A stretch of 64,000 bases of DNA from Xanthomonas arboricola pv. guizotiae (GTDB lineage: Bacteria; Pseudomonadota; Gammaproteobacteria; Xanthomonadales; Xanthomonadaceae), in assembly GCF_002940205.1 (NCBI RefSeq), contig NZ_MDSK01000027.1:1-64000 (forward strand), given 5' to 3'. This document shows positions 1-8,964 of this stretch, in pieces. How positions within the stretch are numbered: position 1 is the stretch's first letter; every line of letters starts with the position of its first letter. The position numbers were made by a program, and so were the translations under genes. Under the pieces are notes generated by a model that saw only the letters and a program-made list of their open reading frames with translations, had not been told where the DNA came from and did no database searches.

Positions 1-42
1 CACGCGTAAGTGATTGATTTTCAGCAACGGAGATTGTCGTGA

Positions 43-288
43 TCAAGCGAAATCCCAAATTCGCTCGCAACGCCAAGAGTTGTTCAGAGGTTCCTTAGGT
101 GCAATTATGAAGCGATTTCCACCGCCGCAGCCTGCGCCGGCAGGAAGTTGGCCTTCGGTGACAACGTATATAGCTTCGCCCCCCCAGCCAGTGGATATGT
201 TCTTTACCTTCTGCCCACTGACGGAGTAGGCCGCGAAGCTTTGGGAGCTTGCTAACATCAATGCCAGAAAAGCTAGTCTGCGGATCAT
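43..288 (-). CDS. Small exported hypothetical protein, probably truncated
   Basis: An 81-residue product with a clear Sec signal peptide (MIRRLAFLALMLASSQSFA, cleavage after residue 19) and a short mature part of about 60 residues containing Gly- and Cys-rich GAGCGGGN. I do not recognise the family with certainty. The mature region stops soon after a segment ending PKEPLNNS. Reading on in another frame past that point gives a further short open stretch, so the 3' end may have been shortened by a frameshift. The gene is real by signal peptide and composition, but its role is unknown; it would act in the periplasm or outside the cell. It lies close to the left edge of the window, so its neighbours on that side are not visible. 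Confidence 0.5.
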   Translation of the reverse strand: MIRRLAFLALMLASSQSFAAYSVSGQKVKNISTGWGGEAIYVVTEGQLPAGAGCGGGNRFIIAPKEPLNNSWRCERIWDFA

Positions 289-595
289 AAAAAATCTCGG
301 AGTAGGATGGGTGAATTAAATCAAGCTGTGTTGCTCAATGCGCTATCGGACCTGCACTTGCAGATCCGATGACCGGAATAGTTGTGTCTTGTCGCACCTG
401 GTTTCCCCTAACTCGCTCAGATACGCCCCACGTCTAGGTTGCCACAGTGTGAGAACAGGTTCCAGTTGTGTTTGGTACTGCGCGTGGAAATGACTACGCA
501 TTCTTTATGCCCGACCACTAATCCGCAAATAGCCTCTTTATGCCCGGCAGGCCTACCTTGGCACTCTCGCACTGTGGTGCGTTGAGTCGAACACG
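289..595. other. Intergenic region, no supported gene
   Basis: About 300 bases between the small exported protein and the first dehydroquinase-like gene. It is less GC-rich than its surroundings and holds no ORF with family signal. A minus-strand open frame crosses it, but its residues show no recognisable domain and it runs antisense to the next gene. It may be remnant DNA. Confidence 0.4.
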
Positions 596-1030
596 ATGTG
601 TATCCTGATTTTGCAAGGTCCGCAGGCCGATCCGGCGCAGGTGGCGCCGATGCAGCTGCCCGAGTGTGCCGGACGTGCGTTGCGCACGCTGGCGTGTGCC
701 GATGTCGATGGCTTGATCGCCGGCTTGCAGGCCGCCGGTGGCGATGCCGAGGTGGAGCTGGTGCTGCTGGATTCGGGCGATTTGTCGGCCTCCGAGCGTG
801 CGCAGGTGCATGCGACGGCATTGCGTGCTGCACTGGATGCGTTGCCTGCACCCTACATCGAGTTGCACACCGATGCGACGCAGGAGCTGGAGCCGTGGCT
901 GCATCCGCAGCATGCGCCGCTGGCGGTGGTGATTACGCCGCACGATGCGCCGCGCGCCTATGCGATGTCGCTGGGTATTGCGGCGCGTTGTCTGCCGTCG
1001 CTGTGCGCGCCCTTGTGCGCCGCTGCCTGA
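596..1030 (+). CDS. Degenerate type II 3-dehydroquinate dehydratase-like protein, copy 1
   Basis: 144 residues, the size of AroQ (about 145-150). The N-terminus MCILILQGP resembles the AroQ opening (ILVINGPNLN), and the segment around residues 60-95, with PYIELH, matches the AroQ region containing the HLSN-type histidine. The C-terminal region resembles the last AroQ helix. The flexible loop with the catalytic Arg and Tyr and the INPGAYTH motif are not preserved (LLDSGDLS replaces INPG-like sequence). I therefore infer an AroQ fold without dehydratase activity. It is followed 10 bases later by a second, similarly degenerate copy, and the pair plus a third small gene look like one transcription unit. 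Function unknown; a binding or structural role is possible. Confidence 0.6.
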   Translation: MCILILQGPQADPAQVAPMQLPECAGRALRTLACADVDGLIAGLQAAGGDAEVELVLLDSGDLSASERAQVHATALRAALDALPAPYIELHTDATQELEPWLHPQHAPLAVVITPHDAPRAYAMSLGIAARCLPSLCAPLCAAA

Positions 1031-1040
1031 GGAGGCCGCC

Positions 1041-1490
1041 ATGTCGATCATGATCGTGCATGGGCCGGAGGCGGCGATGCCGCTGGTGCGTGGGCCACAG
1101 CCGTTGCCGCGGACCGTCATTCGGCAGCTGGTGCAGTGTGCCGGCGACGCGGGCAAGACGGTGGCCTTGCGTGCCTGCGGGTCGGAGCAGGAGCTGCTGG
1201 ATGCCTTGCGCGTGGCCGGGCAGGCGCGGATGGAAATCTCGTTGATCGATCCGGGCAGCTGCGTGGACAGTGCGCGCCTGCACCGTGTACTCAGCGCGTT
1301 GCCGTACCCGTTCGTGGAGGCTCACGACGATAGCGTGGACCGTCCGGAGCGTTGCCTGCCGGAGGGATTCGGGCAGCGCATTGCGACGGTGCGCGGTTAC
1401 TGCGCGCAGAGCTATCTGCTCGGGCTGGAAATCGCGTTGGAACATCTGGGCTGCACGGAGATCCAGGGCGATGTCCACGTCGGTACCTGA
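1041..1490 (+). CDS. Degenerate type II 3-dehydroquinate dehydratase-like protein, copy 2
   Basis: 149 residues. The ATG at 1041 is preceded by a good GAGGAG ribosome site at 1029-1034, which rules out the longer upstream frame. The match to AroQ is clearer than in copy 1: MSIMIVHGP at the start, SLIDPGSC in place of INPGAYTH, then PYPFVEAH for the conserved P-x-I-E-V-H strand, and RGYCAQSYLLGLEIAL for the final GxGAxGYxLAL helix. The catalytic Asn (N to D in IDPG) and the His of the YTH motif (to Asp) are changed, and the Arg/Tyr lid motif is absent. A functional AroQ presumably exists elsewhere in the genome. The 3' end overlaps the next gene by 20 bases, which suggests translational coupling. 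Confidence 0.65.
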   Translation: MSIMIVHGPEAAMPLVRGPQPLPRTVIRQLVQCAGDAGKTVALRACGSEQELLDALRVAGQARMEISLIDPGSCVDSARLHRVLSALPYPFVEAHDDSVDRPERCLPEGFGQRIATVRGYCAQSYLLGLEIALEHLGCTEIQGDVHVGT

Positions 1491-1698
1491 GCTGCGCCAG
1501 CTGCATTACTTCGCCGACTACGAGGGTTATTGCGACGGTCGGCCGGTGCTGTGGGGGCAACTGGCCCATAGCGTGGACGTGCCCGCCGATGGCGTGCTGG
1601 ATGCCGCCGGGCTGGTCACTGCGTTGCGCCGCCGTGCGGCCGAGGCGCATGGACTGGAAGCGGGGCAGATCCGCTTGTGCCAGGTCACGCGCCTGTAG
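1471..1698 (+). CDS. Small hypothetical protein downstream of the AroQ-like pair
   Basis: 75 residues starting MSTSVPELRQLHYFADYEGY, overlapping the preceding gene by 20 bases. It has no signal peptide or membrane segment. It is rich in aromatic residues at the N-terminus (HYFADYEGYC) and has a helical RRRAAEAHGLEAGQ segment near the C-terminus. I recognise no family. The overlap and the absence of any terminator before it suggest it is made together with the two AroQ-like proteins and may work with them. Confidence 0.55.
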   Translation: MSTSVPELRQLHYFADYEGYCDGRPVLWGQLAHSVDVPADGVLDAAGLVTALRRRAAEAHGLEAGQIRLCQVTRL

Positions 1699-1818
1699 CT
1701 GCGAACCTCAGGTTAGCGCGCGGACGCATCGCGTCGCTGCGGGAGGTGCGGCATTGCATTGTCGCTTCTCCCGCGCAGCGCTTGCAGCCACAAATCGCCC
1801 AATCACGATCGCAAGAAA

Positions 1819-1844
1819 ACACCGCCGCCCGAAGGCGGCGGTGT
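1819..1844. terminator. Bidirectional hairpin terminator
   Basis: Perfect 11-bp stem (ACACCGCCGCC with GGCGGCGGTGT) around a CGAA loop, lying between the end of the small gene at 1698 and the stop of the convergent PQQ-propeller gene at 1890. On the minus strand the stem is followed by a short T run (TTTTC), so it fits an intrinsic terminator for the minus-strand gene best. Confidence 0.7.
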
Positions 1845-1889
1845 CGTGGTGCGACTGAACGCGTGATTGCCGTTCGCCGAGGATGCTGC

Positions 1890-3620
1890 TTACTTCGCTG
1901 CCGCGGTATCCGGCACGAACTTGGTCAGCTGGTTGGCCGTTGCGGCAGTGCCGAAGTTGAAGCGGCCGTAGCCGGCGCCCCAGTACAGCGCACCGTCCAC
2001 GATCGCCGGCGAGGCGAGCACCGAGCCGGTGGCGTCGTGGTTCCACAGCGTGGCGCCGGTGTCGGTATCCAGTGCGACCATATTGCCGGCCATCGAACCG
2101 GCGTAGAGCAGGTTCGGCGACACCGTCAGCGAGCCCTGGCCGCCGGCCGGCACGGTCGGATTCACGCGGTTGATGCCGGGCACCTTGACCTGCCACTTGA
2201 TCCTGCCGGTGGCGGCATCCAGCGCGGCCCACGAGCCGCCGTTGTGGCTCTGGGTGTTGTCCGGTCCCAGCGTGTAGGTGGCGTTGGTGCTGTTGTTGAT
2301 GGCCACATAGACCTGCGACTTATAGGGGTCGAATGCGGTACCCCACTCGACGCCGCCGGTGGCGCCGCCGGGGCCGACCTGGGTCGACCACACCTTGGCA
2401 CCGGTCTTGGCGTCGAAGGCCCAGTAGATGCCGCTCTTCTGCCCTGCGCCGACCAGCTGCTGCGGCTTGCCATCGCGCCACACGGTGAACAGCTGCACGC
2501 CGGCGCCGCCGAAGTCGTAATCAGGGCCGGTCAGGTTGGTTGCCTGGGTGTTCGGGCACAGGCCATTGGTGGGCGCCACGATGCACGACAGGTTCCAGGC
2601 GTCGTAGCCTTGTGCACGGTCGGCCCAGACCAGCTTGCCGGTGTCCAGATTCAGCGAGACCACCGAGTCGACGTAGTTGTCCGGCGCCATGCACGCCAGT
2701 TCGTCCTGCACGGTGAGTTCGCTGCCGCGGTAGGAGCGTGCGTTGGAGACGCAGTTACCCACGCTGGCCGGAATGTTGTAGTTGTTGCCGGTGCCGAAGT
2801 AGATGCGGCGTGCGATGGGATCGACGGCGACCTGGCCCCAGGTCGACGCGCCGGTATAGCCCTCGGGCGCGTTATAGAACTGCCACACCTTCCTTCCGGT
2901 GTTCAGATCCAGCGCCACGACGCTGCCGCGGAACGATAACCGATGCGTCGGATCAAGACTTTCGTAGTCCCTGGACGACACGCCCAGGTACACGCGGTTT
3001 CCATAGACCACCGGGGACGAGGTGATCTGGGCCTGCGGATTGGTTTCCACCTCGCTCTTCCACAGCAACTTGCCGGTCTTCTTGTCGAGGGCCAGCACGG
3101 TGCCGCCGGCCATGTCGCCCAGGATGATGCTCCTGGGGGTAATGGCCGGGGTGGTACGCGAGAGCGAAGTGCTCTTGCCGGTGTAGTCGGACAACTTGGC
3201 CTGCCAGTTCGGTTTGCCGGTCTGGGTGTCGACGCTATACAGCGTGCCGCCCCAGTCGGGCACATACAGCGTTCCACCTTCCACGCTAGGCGTGGCCGAG
3301 ATGTCGCCGGTGGTGGTCAGGGTCCAGGCCGGCTTGAGGCCTTTGACGGTGGTGCGGTTGATCTTCCACTCGCCCGGCGCGAAGCGCTGGTTCAAGTAGC
3401 CGCCGCCGGCGGTGGTCCAGCTGGTGGGGCTGGCAAACGGCAGCTGATTGCCGAAGCTGCGCCAGATCTGGCCGGAGCGTGCAAAAGCCTGGGTATCCAG
3501 CGACGACACCGACTGTTGTTCGGTTGCGGGGCCGGCCTGGGCGAAAGCCACTGCGCTGGCAAGCAGGCAGGGAACGAGCGTCAAACTGCGAAATCGCAAG
3601 CGGCGAATTGAATGTGTCAT
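1890..3620 (-). CDS. Secreted PQQ-binding beta-propeller protein (polyvinyl-alcohol dehydrogenase-like)
   Basis: 576 residues from the ATG at 3620, chosen because it begins a signal peptide (MTHSIRRLRFRSLTLVPCLLASAVAFA). The mature protein carries at least seven tryptophan-docking motifs of the form A/S-x-D-x-x-T-G-x-x-x-W (SVDTQTGKPNW, ALDKKTGKLLW, ALDLNTGRKVW, SLNLDTGKLVW, AFDAKTGAKVW and others), the hallmark of eight-bladed PQQ propellers. No CxxCH heme motif is present, so it is not a quinohemoprotein and would need a separate electron acceptor. Similarity is to the PVADH-like group; the real substrate is probably an alcohol or sugar in the periplasm. It stands alone, separated by 570 bases from the gluconokinase gene; a link to aldonate supply is only a guess. 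Confidence 0.8.
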   Translation of the reverse strand: MTHSIRRLRFRSLTLVPCLLASAVAFAQAGPATEQQSVSSLDTQAFARSGQIWRSFGNQLPFASPTSWTTAGGGYLNQRFAPGEWKINRTTVKGLKPAWTLTTTGDISATPSVEGGTLYVPDWGGTLYSVDTQTGKPNWQAKLSDYTGKSTSLSRTTPAITPRSIILGDMAGGTVLALDKKTGKLLWKSEVETNPQAQITSSPVVYGNRVYLGVSSRDYESLDPTHRLSFRGSVVALDLNTGRKVWQFYNAPEGYTGASTWGQVAVDPIARRIYFGTGNNYNIPASVGNCVSNARSYRGSELTVQDELACMAPDNYVDSVVSLNLDTGKLVWADRAQGYDAWNLSCIVAPTNGLCPNTQATNLTGPDYDFGGAGVQLFTVWRDGKPQQLVGAGQKSGIYWAFDAKTGAKVWSTQVGPGGATGGVEWGTAFDPYKSQVYVAINNSTNATYTLGPDNTQSHNGGSWAALDAATGRIKWQVKVPGINRVNPTVPAGGQGSLTVSPNLLYAGSMAGNMVALDTDTGATLWNHDATGSVLASPAIVDGALYWGAGYGRFNFGTAATANQLTKFVPDTAAAK

Positions 3621-4113
3621 CACGGCATGTCCATAGATGGAAGGAAACGCTGGATCCCCCCGGATCTGCCGAGTGACGATGGCCGATTGTGGCGACCGTG
3701 CAACACGCGCACCTTCCTCGCGTTCATTCAACGATCGGGTCCGCTCGCATCTGGTGCCACCAGCTCGAAAAATTTGCGTTCAGCGTGTTCGCTATTCGCA
3801 CAAATGCTGATGATTCATCACGATCGGCGGCCGTTGCGATAGAAAAAATGATTGGTCGCGATGCATGCGTATTTGCACGCAAATCAATGGTCCGCAAAAA
3901 GTAACCAGGAAATGTTGCGCCACCTTGTGAGGCTGACCAGTGTGTTGAACAGCTCCTCTCCCTGCGGGGCGAGAAGGCACGGTTTGCGCGCCACTGGTGC
4001 GCGTGCCTTGGAGCGCCCGCGTCGCAAACGCGGGCCGGGGCGCGGAGCGGGGGTTGGGCTGAGGGTACGGGGCGAAGCTTCTGTGGCGTCAAAATACACG
4101 AGGCTTTGCGCGT
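3621..4113. other. Upstream region of the PQQ-propeller gene
   Basis: No supported gene. The first 270 bases are comparatively AT-rich and presumably hold the promoter of the minus-strand propeller gene. An imperfect palindrome ATTTGCACGCAAAT lies at 3871-3884 and could be a regulator site. From about 3950 the DNA becomes GC-rich and shows partial copies of the dispersed intergenic element. Confidence 0.4.
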
Positions 4114-4160
4114 CCCCTCATCCGCCCCTTCGGGGCACCTTCTCCCGGAGCGAGAAGGGA
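4114..4160 (+). repeat. Dispersed intergenic palindromic element
   Basis: Copy of an element with the layout CCCTCATCCGCCC, a small hairpin, CACCTTCTCCC, a second hairpin, then GAGAAGG. Related copies occur in this window at about 16477-16521, 16834-16879 (reverse), 54570-54616 and 62489-62530 (reverse), always between genes. Here it sits just 3' of the gluconokinase gene. Confidence 0.75.
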
Positions 4161-4191
4161 ATGGGCATATAGGGCTGGGTTATCTGGCGCG

Positions 4192-4776
4192 TTATGCGCT
4201 TCGAGGCGAGGGCACGGCGGTGTGCACTGCAGCGGGAGCGATCAGCGCCAACTGCGCGATCGCATCCTGCACCACCGCCTCCACCGTGGCATCCACGTCC
4301 ACCGACACCACATCGGCTTCGTCCAACGGCAATTCCAGGGTCTGCAATTGGCTGTCCAGCAGGCTGGCCGGCATGAAGTGGCCGGCGCGTGCGCTCAGGC
4401 GGGCGGCGATCACGTGCGGGGCCGCGTGCAGGAACACGAAGCGGATCGGAATGCCGCTGCGGCGCAGCAATTGACGGTGCGTGCCGCGCAAGCCCGAGAA
4501 CGCGAGCACCACCGACTCGCCGGCCTGTACGCAGTCGCGCAAGGTGGCCGCCAGCAACTCCACCCACGGCAGACGCATCGCATCGGTGAGTGGCTGGCCG
4601 GCGGCCATCTGCGCGCGTGCGGCCACGCTGTGGTAGTCGTCGGCATCCAGAAAACGGTAGCCGTAATGCGCTGCCAGGGCCCGCGCGATGGTGGTCTTGC
4701 CGCTGCCGGAAACGCCCATCACCACGATGGCCAGGGGCGAAGCGGACGCGGGTGCAGCGGGGGCGGCGGTGTCCAT
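4192..4776 (-). CDS. gntK: Gluconokinase
   Basis: 194 residues, the usual size for GntK-type gluconate kinases, which phosphorylate D-gluconate to 6-phosphogluconate in the cytoplasm. The Walker A motif GVSGSGKTT lies at about residues 22-30, followed by FLDADDYHS, LPWVELL and a helical lid region with VVLAFSGLRGTHRQLLR, all typical of the family. I prefer the ATG at 4776 to the GTG one codon upstream. It is divergent from the symporter and phosphorylase genes across a 158-base gap. In that context it would consume the gluconate released by cellobionate phosphorolysis and feed the Entner-Doudoroff or pentose phosphate pathway. Confidence 0.92.
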   Translation of the reverse strand: MDTAAPAAPASASPLAIVVMGVSGSGKTTIARALAAHYGYRFLDADDYHSVAARAQMAAGQPLTDAMRLPWVELLAATLRDCVQAGESVVLAFSGLRGTHRQLLRRSGIPIRFVFLHAAPHVIAARLSARAGHFMPASLLDSQLQTLELPLDEADVVSVDVDATVEAVVQDAIAQLALIAPAAVHTAVPSPRSA

Positions 4777-4934
4777 CACGTCAGGTTATATCTCCGGATC
4801 GATTCGGCATTTTGCCGGATTTCACGTTGGCGGCAGCCGATGCGTGGTGTAGCGTCGGCGCTCCTCGCCAGGTGAGCGGGCCGCCCAGCGTAACGGCGCG
4901 CTCGGCCGGGTTCAACGCACTCCAAGGTTTGCCG

Positions 4935-6404
4935 ATGACGTCATCGCCTGCAACGTCTCCTGCATCGGCGCGCCTGCGCTGGCGCGAAAAGCTGGGCTAC
5001 GGTGCCGGCGATCTGGGCCTGAATCTGTACTGGGCCAACATCTCCGCATTCCTGTTGATCTTCTACACCGACACCATGCATCTGCCGGCAGCGGCGGTGG
5101 GTACGATGATCCTGTTGACCAAGATCGCCGATGCGATCGCCGATCCGGCGATGGGTGCACTGGCCGATCGCACACGCAGCCGCTGGGGCAAATTCCGCCC
5201 GTATCTGTTGTGGGGCGCCGTGCCGATGGCGGTGACCGGCGTGCTCGCCTACACCACGCCAGCGCTGGATCAGAACGGGCGCATGTGGTGGGCCACGATC
5301 AGCTTCCTGGTGATGATGCTCGCCTACACGGTGGTGAGCATTCCGTACTCGGCATTGTCGGGCGTGATCACCGCCGACAGCAGCCAGCGCACCAGCTTGA
5401 TCAGCCTGCGTTTCATCGCCGCATTCGCCGGCACCACGTTGGTGAATTACTGCACGCTGGATCTGGTGGCCTGGTTCGGCGCCGGCAACGATGCGCTGGG
5501 CTGGCAGCGCACGATGATGCTGTACGGCGCGGTGGCGGTGGCGCTGTTCGTGACCGTGGCGCTGATCACGCGCGAGCGCGTGCAGCCACCGCCGCAACAG
5601 CGCACGCCGATCCGCCGGGATATCGCCGACCTGCTGCAGAACAAGCCGTGGTGCGTGCTGTTCGTACTGTCGCTGATCATCATGATCACCATCGTCATGC
5701 GCGGCGGTGCGGGCGTGTATTACCTCAAGTACTACGTACAGCGGCCGGAGCTGACCGGGCTGTTTCTCGGTGGCTATTCGGTGTCGCTGGCAGTGGGCGC
5801 GGCGATCACGCCGTTGCTGACCCGGCATTGGGACAAGCGCCAGCTGATGACCGCGCTGATGGCGGTGGTGGGCGTATTGAGTTGCCTGATGTTCTTCGTT
5901 CCTGCCGATGCGGTGTGGGCGATCTTCGCCTTGAACATGTTGATCGGGCTGGCATTGGGGCCGAAGTCGCCGCTGGCATTTTCGATGTATGCCGACAGCG
6001 CCGACTACACCGAGTGGCGCACCGGCCGGCGTGCCACCGCGATGACCTTCGCCGCCGCGACTTTCTCGCAAAAGCTCGGTGGCGCGCTGGCTTCGGCCGG
6101 CATCGCCTGGGTGCTGGCGGGCATGGGCTATGTGGCCAACAGCGCGCAGTCGTCCGGGTCGTTGACCGGCATCGTGCTGCTGCTGACGGTGATCCCGGGC
6201 GCGGTGGCGCTGCTGGCGGCCTGGACCATGCGTTTTTATCCACTGGATGACGGGTTGTTGCGTCGCATCCAGCACGAACTGGCCGCGCGCAAGCGCGACG
6301 AACCGGAGCACCCCGACCGTGTCTGCAACGCCTACCGCTACGTCCGATGCGCTGTCCAGCTTGATGGCGCCCAGCGCCGATGGTGCGCGTTACGCGCTCT
6401 ATAG
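4935..6404 (+). CDS. GPH-family sugar:cation symporter (MFS), probable cellobionate transporter
   Basis: 489 residues with about 12 hydrophobic segments. The N-terminal signature [15 protein letters not shown] followed by [21 protein letters not shown] is diagnostic of the glycoside-pentoside-hexuronide symporters related to MelB and LacS. The ATG at 4935 is chosen because the family alignment begins immediately after it; a TTG lies two codons upstream. The next gene begins 86 bases before this one ends, and the last 30 or so residues look unlike the family, so this tail may be a recent extension. Placed between gluconokinase and GH94 phosphorylase, it most likely imports cellobionate or a related disaccharide acid; the substrate is inferred from context. 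Confidence 0.85.
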   Translation: MTSSPATSPASARLRWREKLGYGAGDLGLNLYWANISAFLLIFYTDTMHLPAAAVGTMILLTKIADAIADPAMGALADRTRSRWGKFRPYLLWGAVPMAVTGVLAYTTPALDQNGRMWWATISFLVMMLAYTVVSIPYSALSGVITADSSQRTSLISLRFIAAFAGTTLVNYCTLDLVAWFGAGNDALGWQRTMMLYGAVAVALFVTVALITRERVQPPPQQRTPIRRDIADLLQNKPWCVLFVLSLIIMITIVMRGGAGVYYLKYYVQRPELTGLFLGGYSVSLAVGAAITPLLTRHWDKRQLMTALMAVVGVLSCLMFFVPADAVWAIFALNMLIGLALGPKSPLAFSMYADSADYTEWRTGRRATAMTFAAATFSQKLGGALASAGIAWVLAGMGYVANSAQSSGSLTGIVLLLTVIPGAVALLAAWTMRFYPLDDGLLRRIQHELAARKRDEPEHPDRVCNAYRYVRCAVQLDGAQRRWCALRAL

Positions 6405-8718
6405 CCCCACTGCAATGCCCAATGCCGGCGGCTTTTTGTGGAATCGCCGCATGATGCTGCAGCTGACCTGCCGTGGTTATGCCACCGGGCAGTTCATGCA
6501 GCCGGAACCGGCCAAATACGCGCATGCGCCGCTGCTGGAAGCGCGCAACTTCATGATGCCCGAGCAGCCGTACTACGCGCATCATCCCGGGCGCTTCTTC
6601 TATCTCAAGGACGAAGACAGCGGCGCCTTGTATTCAGTGCCGCACGAACCGGTGCGTGCAACGCCGGAACAGTTCGAGTTCTCCGCGGGCAAGCACGATG
6701 TGCGCTGGCGGGTGCGCCACGACGGGATCGTGGTGGAGCTATGCGTGGCGTTGCCCACCGACGATGCCGTGGAGCTGTGGGAATGCCGCGTGCATAACCA
6801 GTCCGGGCGTACGCGCCGGCTCAGCCTGTACCCCTACTTTCCGATCGGCTACATGTCGTGGATGCATCAGGGCGGCGCTTACGAGCCGACGCTGGGCGGC
6901 ATCGTCTGCCGTAGCGTGGCGCCGTACCAGAAGGTGGACGATTATTTCCGCCAGCGCGATTTCAAGGACTGCACCTTCCTGTTGCACGAGCAGCCGCCGG
7001 TGGCCTGGGATGCGCAGCAGATGGCCTTCGAAGGCGAGGGCGGCCTGCATGCGCCCTCGGCCATCCAGGCCGAGCAGCTGGGCAACAGCGATGCGCACTA
7101 CGAGAACCCGGCCGCCGCGTTGCAATATCGGCTGACGCTGGACGCCGATGCGGCACGCGTGTACCGCTTCGCGTTCGGGCCGGCCAAGGACGATGCGGAG
7201 ATCGCCGCGCTGCGTGCGCGGTATCTGTCCGAAGCCGGCTTTGCCGCCGCCGCGCGCGACTACGCGCAGTATCTGCAGGGCGGGCAGGGCTGCGCGCGGA
7301 TCGCCACGCCCGATCCGGCCCTGGACAACCTGGTCAACCATTGGCTGCCGCGGCAGGTGTTCTATCACGGCGACGTCAATCGCCTGACCACCGACCCGCA
7401 GACGCGCAACTATCTGCAGGACCACATGGGCATGGCCTACCTGCAGCCGGCCACCGCGCGCGCGGCGTTGTTGCACGCGCTCTCGCAGCAGGAGCCCAGC
7501 GGTGCGATGCCGGACGGCATCCTGCTGGTGGAAGGCGCCGAGCTGAAATACATCAACCAGGTGCCGCATACCGATCACTGCGTGTGGTTGCCGATCTTCC
7601 TGAGCGCCTATCTGGGCGAAACCGGCGATGCCAGCGTGCTCGATGCGGTGGTGCGCACGCACGATGGACAGGCGCTCAGCGTGGCCGAGCGACTGGATGC
7701 GGCGATGCAGTGGCTGCTGGACGCACGCGATGCACGTGGCTTGAGTTTCATCGCGCAGGGCGATTGGTGCGACCCGATGAACATGGTCGGCTGGCGCGGC
7801 AAGGGCGTGTCCGGCTGGCTTACCGTGGCTACCGCGTATGCGCTGCGGCTGTGGTCGGGCATCTGCGCGGCGCATGGACGAAGCGCGCAGGCGGAAACGT
7901 TTGCGCAGGCCGTGCAGGCGATCAACGCCGATGCCAATCGCGAGCTGTGGGACGGCAACTGGTATGCGCGCGGCATCACCGATGATGGCGTGCGCTTCGG
8001 CATCGCCGAGGATGTGGAGGGACGCATCTATCTCAATCCGCAGAGCTTTGCGCTGCTGGCCGGCACCGCCGATAGCGCGCAGCGCGAGGCCTTGCTGGAG
8101 GCGGTGCGCGAGCAGTTGCATACGCCGTACGGGCCGGTGATGCTGGCTCCGGCCTACACGCGCATGCGCGATGACGTGGGCCGGTTGACGCAGAAGTGGC
8201 CGGGCGCTGCGGAAAACGGCGCGGTCTACAACCACGCGGCGGCGTTCTATCTGTACAGCCTGTACCAGATCGGCGAAGCCGACCGCGCCTGGGAGATCCT
8301 GCGCGCGCTGCTGCCCGGCCCCAGCCGCGAGGACGTGCTGCAGCGCGGCCACCTGCCGGTGTCGCTGCCCAATTACTACCGTGGCGCGTGGCATCAGTAT
8401 CCGCGCACCGCCGGGCGTTCCAGCCAGCTGTTCAACACCGGCACGGTGGCCTGGGTGTATCGCTGCGTGCTGGAAGGGCTGTTCGGTCTGGTCGGCGAGG
8501 GCGATGCATTGGCGATCCGCCCGCAGCTGCCCTCGCACTGGCCGCAGGCCCGGGTGACGCGCCAGTTCCGCGGCGCGCAGTTCGAGGTGACGCTGACGCG
8601 TGAACCGGGGCGCACGCACGTCGACGTTGAGGTGGATGGCGCCGCCTGCCCGGACCAGCGCGTGCACGGCATTGTCGCCGGACGCAGGTACCAGGTGCGG
8701 GTGCGGCTGCCGGGCTGA
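6319..8718 (+). CDS. GH94 cellobionic acid phosphorylase
   Basis: 799 residues from a GTG at 6319, chosen because GGAG at 6305-6308 is well spaced. The protein has the GH94 layout: N-terminal beta-sandwich ([15 protein letters not shown]), linker, and an alpha/alpha-barrel with the catalytic region [16 protein letters not shown] near residues 481-496, where Asp485 should be the general acid, and a C-terminal [10 protein letters not shown] segment. Enzymes of this group have been characterised in Xanthomonas campestris as cellobionate phosphorylases, converting cellobionate and phosphate to glucose-1-phosphate and gluconate. The neighbouring gluconokinase and symporter support this assignment over cellobiose or chitobiose phosphorylase. 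Confidence 0.85.
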   Translation: MSATPTATSDALSSLMAPSADGARYALYSPTAMPNAGGFLWNRRMMLQLTCRGYATGQFMQPEPAKYAHAPLLEARNFMMPEQPYYAHHPGRFFYLKDEDSGALYSVPHEPVRATPEQFEFSAGKHDVRWRVRHDGIVVELCVALPTDDAVELWECRVHNQSGRTRRLSLYPYFPIGYMSWMHQGGAYEPTLGGIVCRSVAPYQKVDDYFRQRDFKDCTFLLHEQPPVAWDAQQMAFEGEGGLHAPSAIQAEQLGNSDAHYENPAAALQYRLTLDADAARVYRFAFGPAKDDAEIAALRARYLSEAGFAAAARDYAQYLQGGQGCARIATPDPALDNLVNHWLPRQVFYHGDVNRLTTDPQTRNYLQDHMGMAYLQPATARAALLHALSQQEPSGAMPDGILLVEGAELKYINQVPHTDHCVWLPIFLSAYLGETGDASVLDAVVRTHDGQALSVAERLDAAMQWLLDARDARGLSFIAQGDWCDPMNMVGWRGKGVSGWLTVATAYALRLWSGICAAHGRSAQAETFAQAVQAINADANRELWDGNWYARGITDDGVRFGIAEDVEGRIYLNPQSFALLAGTADSAQREALLEAVREQLHTPYGPVMLAPAYTRMRDDVGRLTQKWPGAAENGAVYNHAAAFYLYSLYQIGEADRAWEILRALLPGPSREDVLQRGHLPVSLPNYYRGAWHQYPRTAGRSSQLFNTGTVAWVYRCVLEGLFGLVGEGDALAIRPQLPSHWPQARVTRQFRGAQFEVTLTREPGRTHVDVEVDGAACPDQRVHGIVAGRRYQVRVRLPG

Positions 8719-8761
8719 GTGGCGTGTCCGCGGCGGCTGATGCGATAACTGCCAAGCCGGT

Positions 8762-8882
8762 GTAGGAGCGCGCTTGCGCGCGACGAGGGCTTCCCGCCGG
8801 TGTCCTGTCGCGCGCGAGCGCGCTCCTACGGGCGATGAGGACTTCCCGCCGGTGCCCTTTCGCGCGCTAGCGCGCTCCTACG
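8762..8882. repeat. REP-like inverted repeat cluster
   Basis: Three arms: GTAGGAGCGCGCTTGCGCGCG from 8762, and two inverted copies ending GCGCGCTCCTAC at 8829 and 8881. Each arm is itself palindromic. They are separated by 20-50 bases containing repeated TTCCCGCCGGTG. They lie between the phosphorylase gene and the next operon and could form stable stem-loops in the transcript. Confidence 0.8.
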
Positions 8883-8964
8883 GGCGTGCGGCCAGGCGGG
8901 TTGTTCCCCACTCCCGATTCCCCACTGCGTAAACTCCCCGTTCGCATTGGCCTAGGAACGCCCC

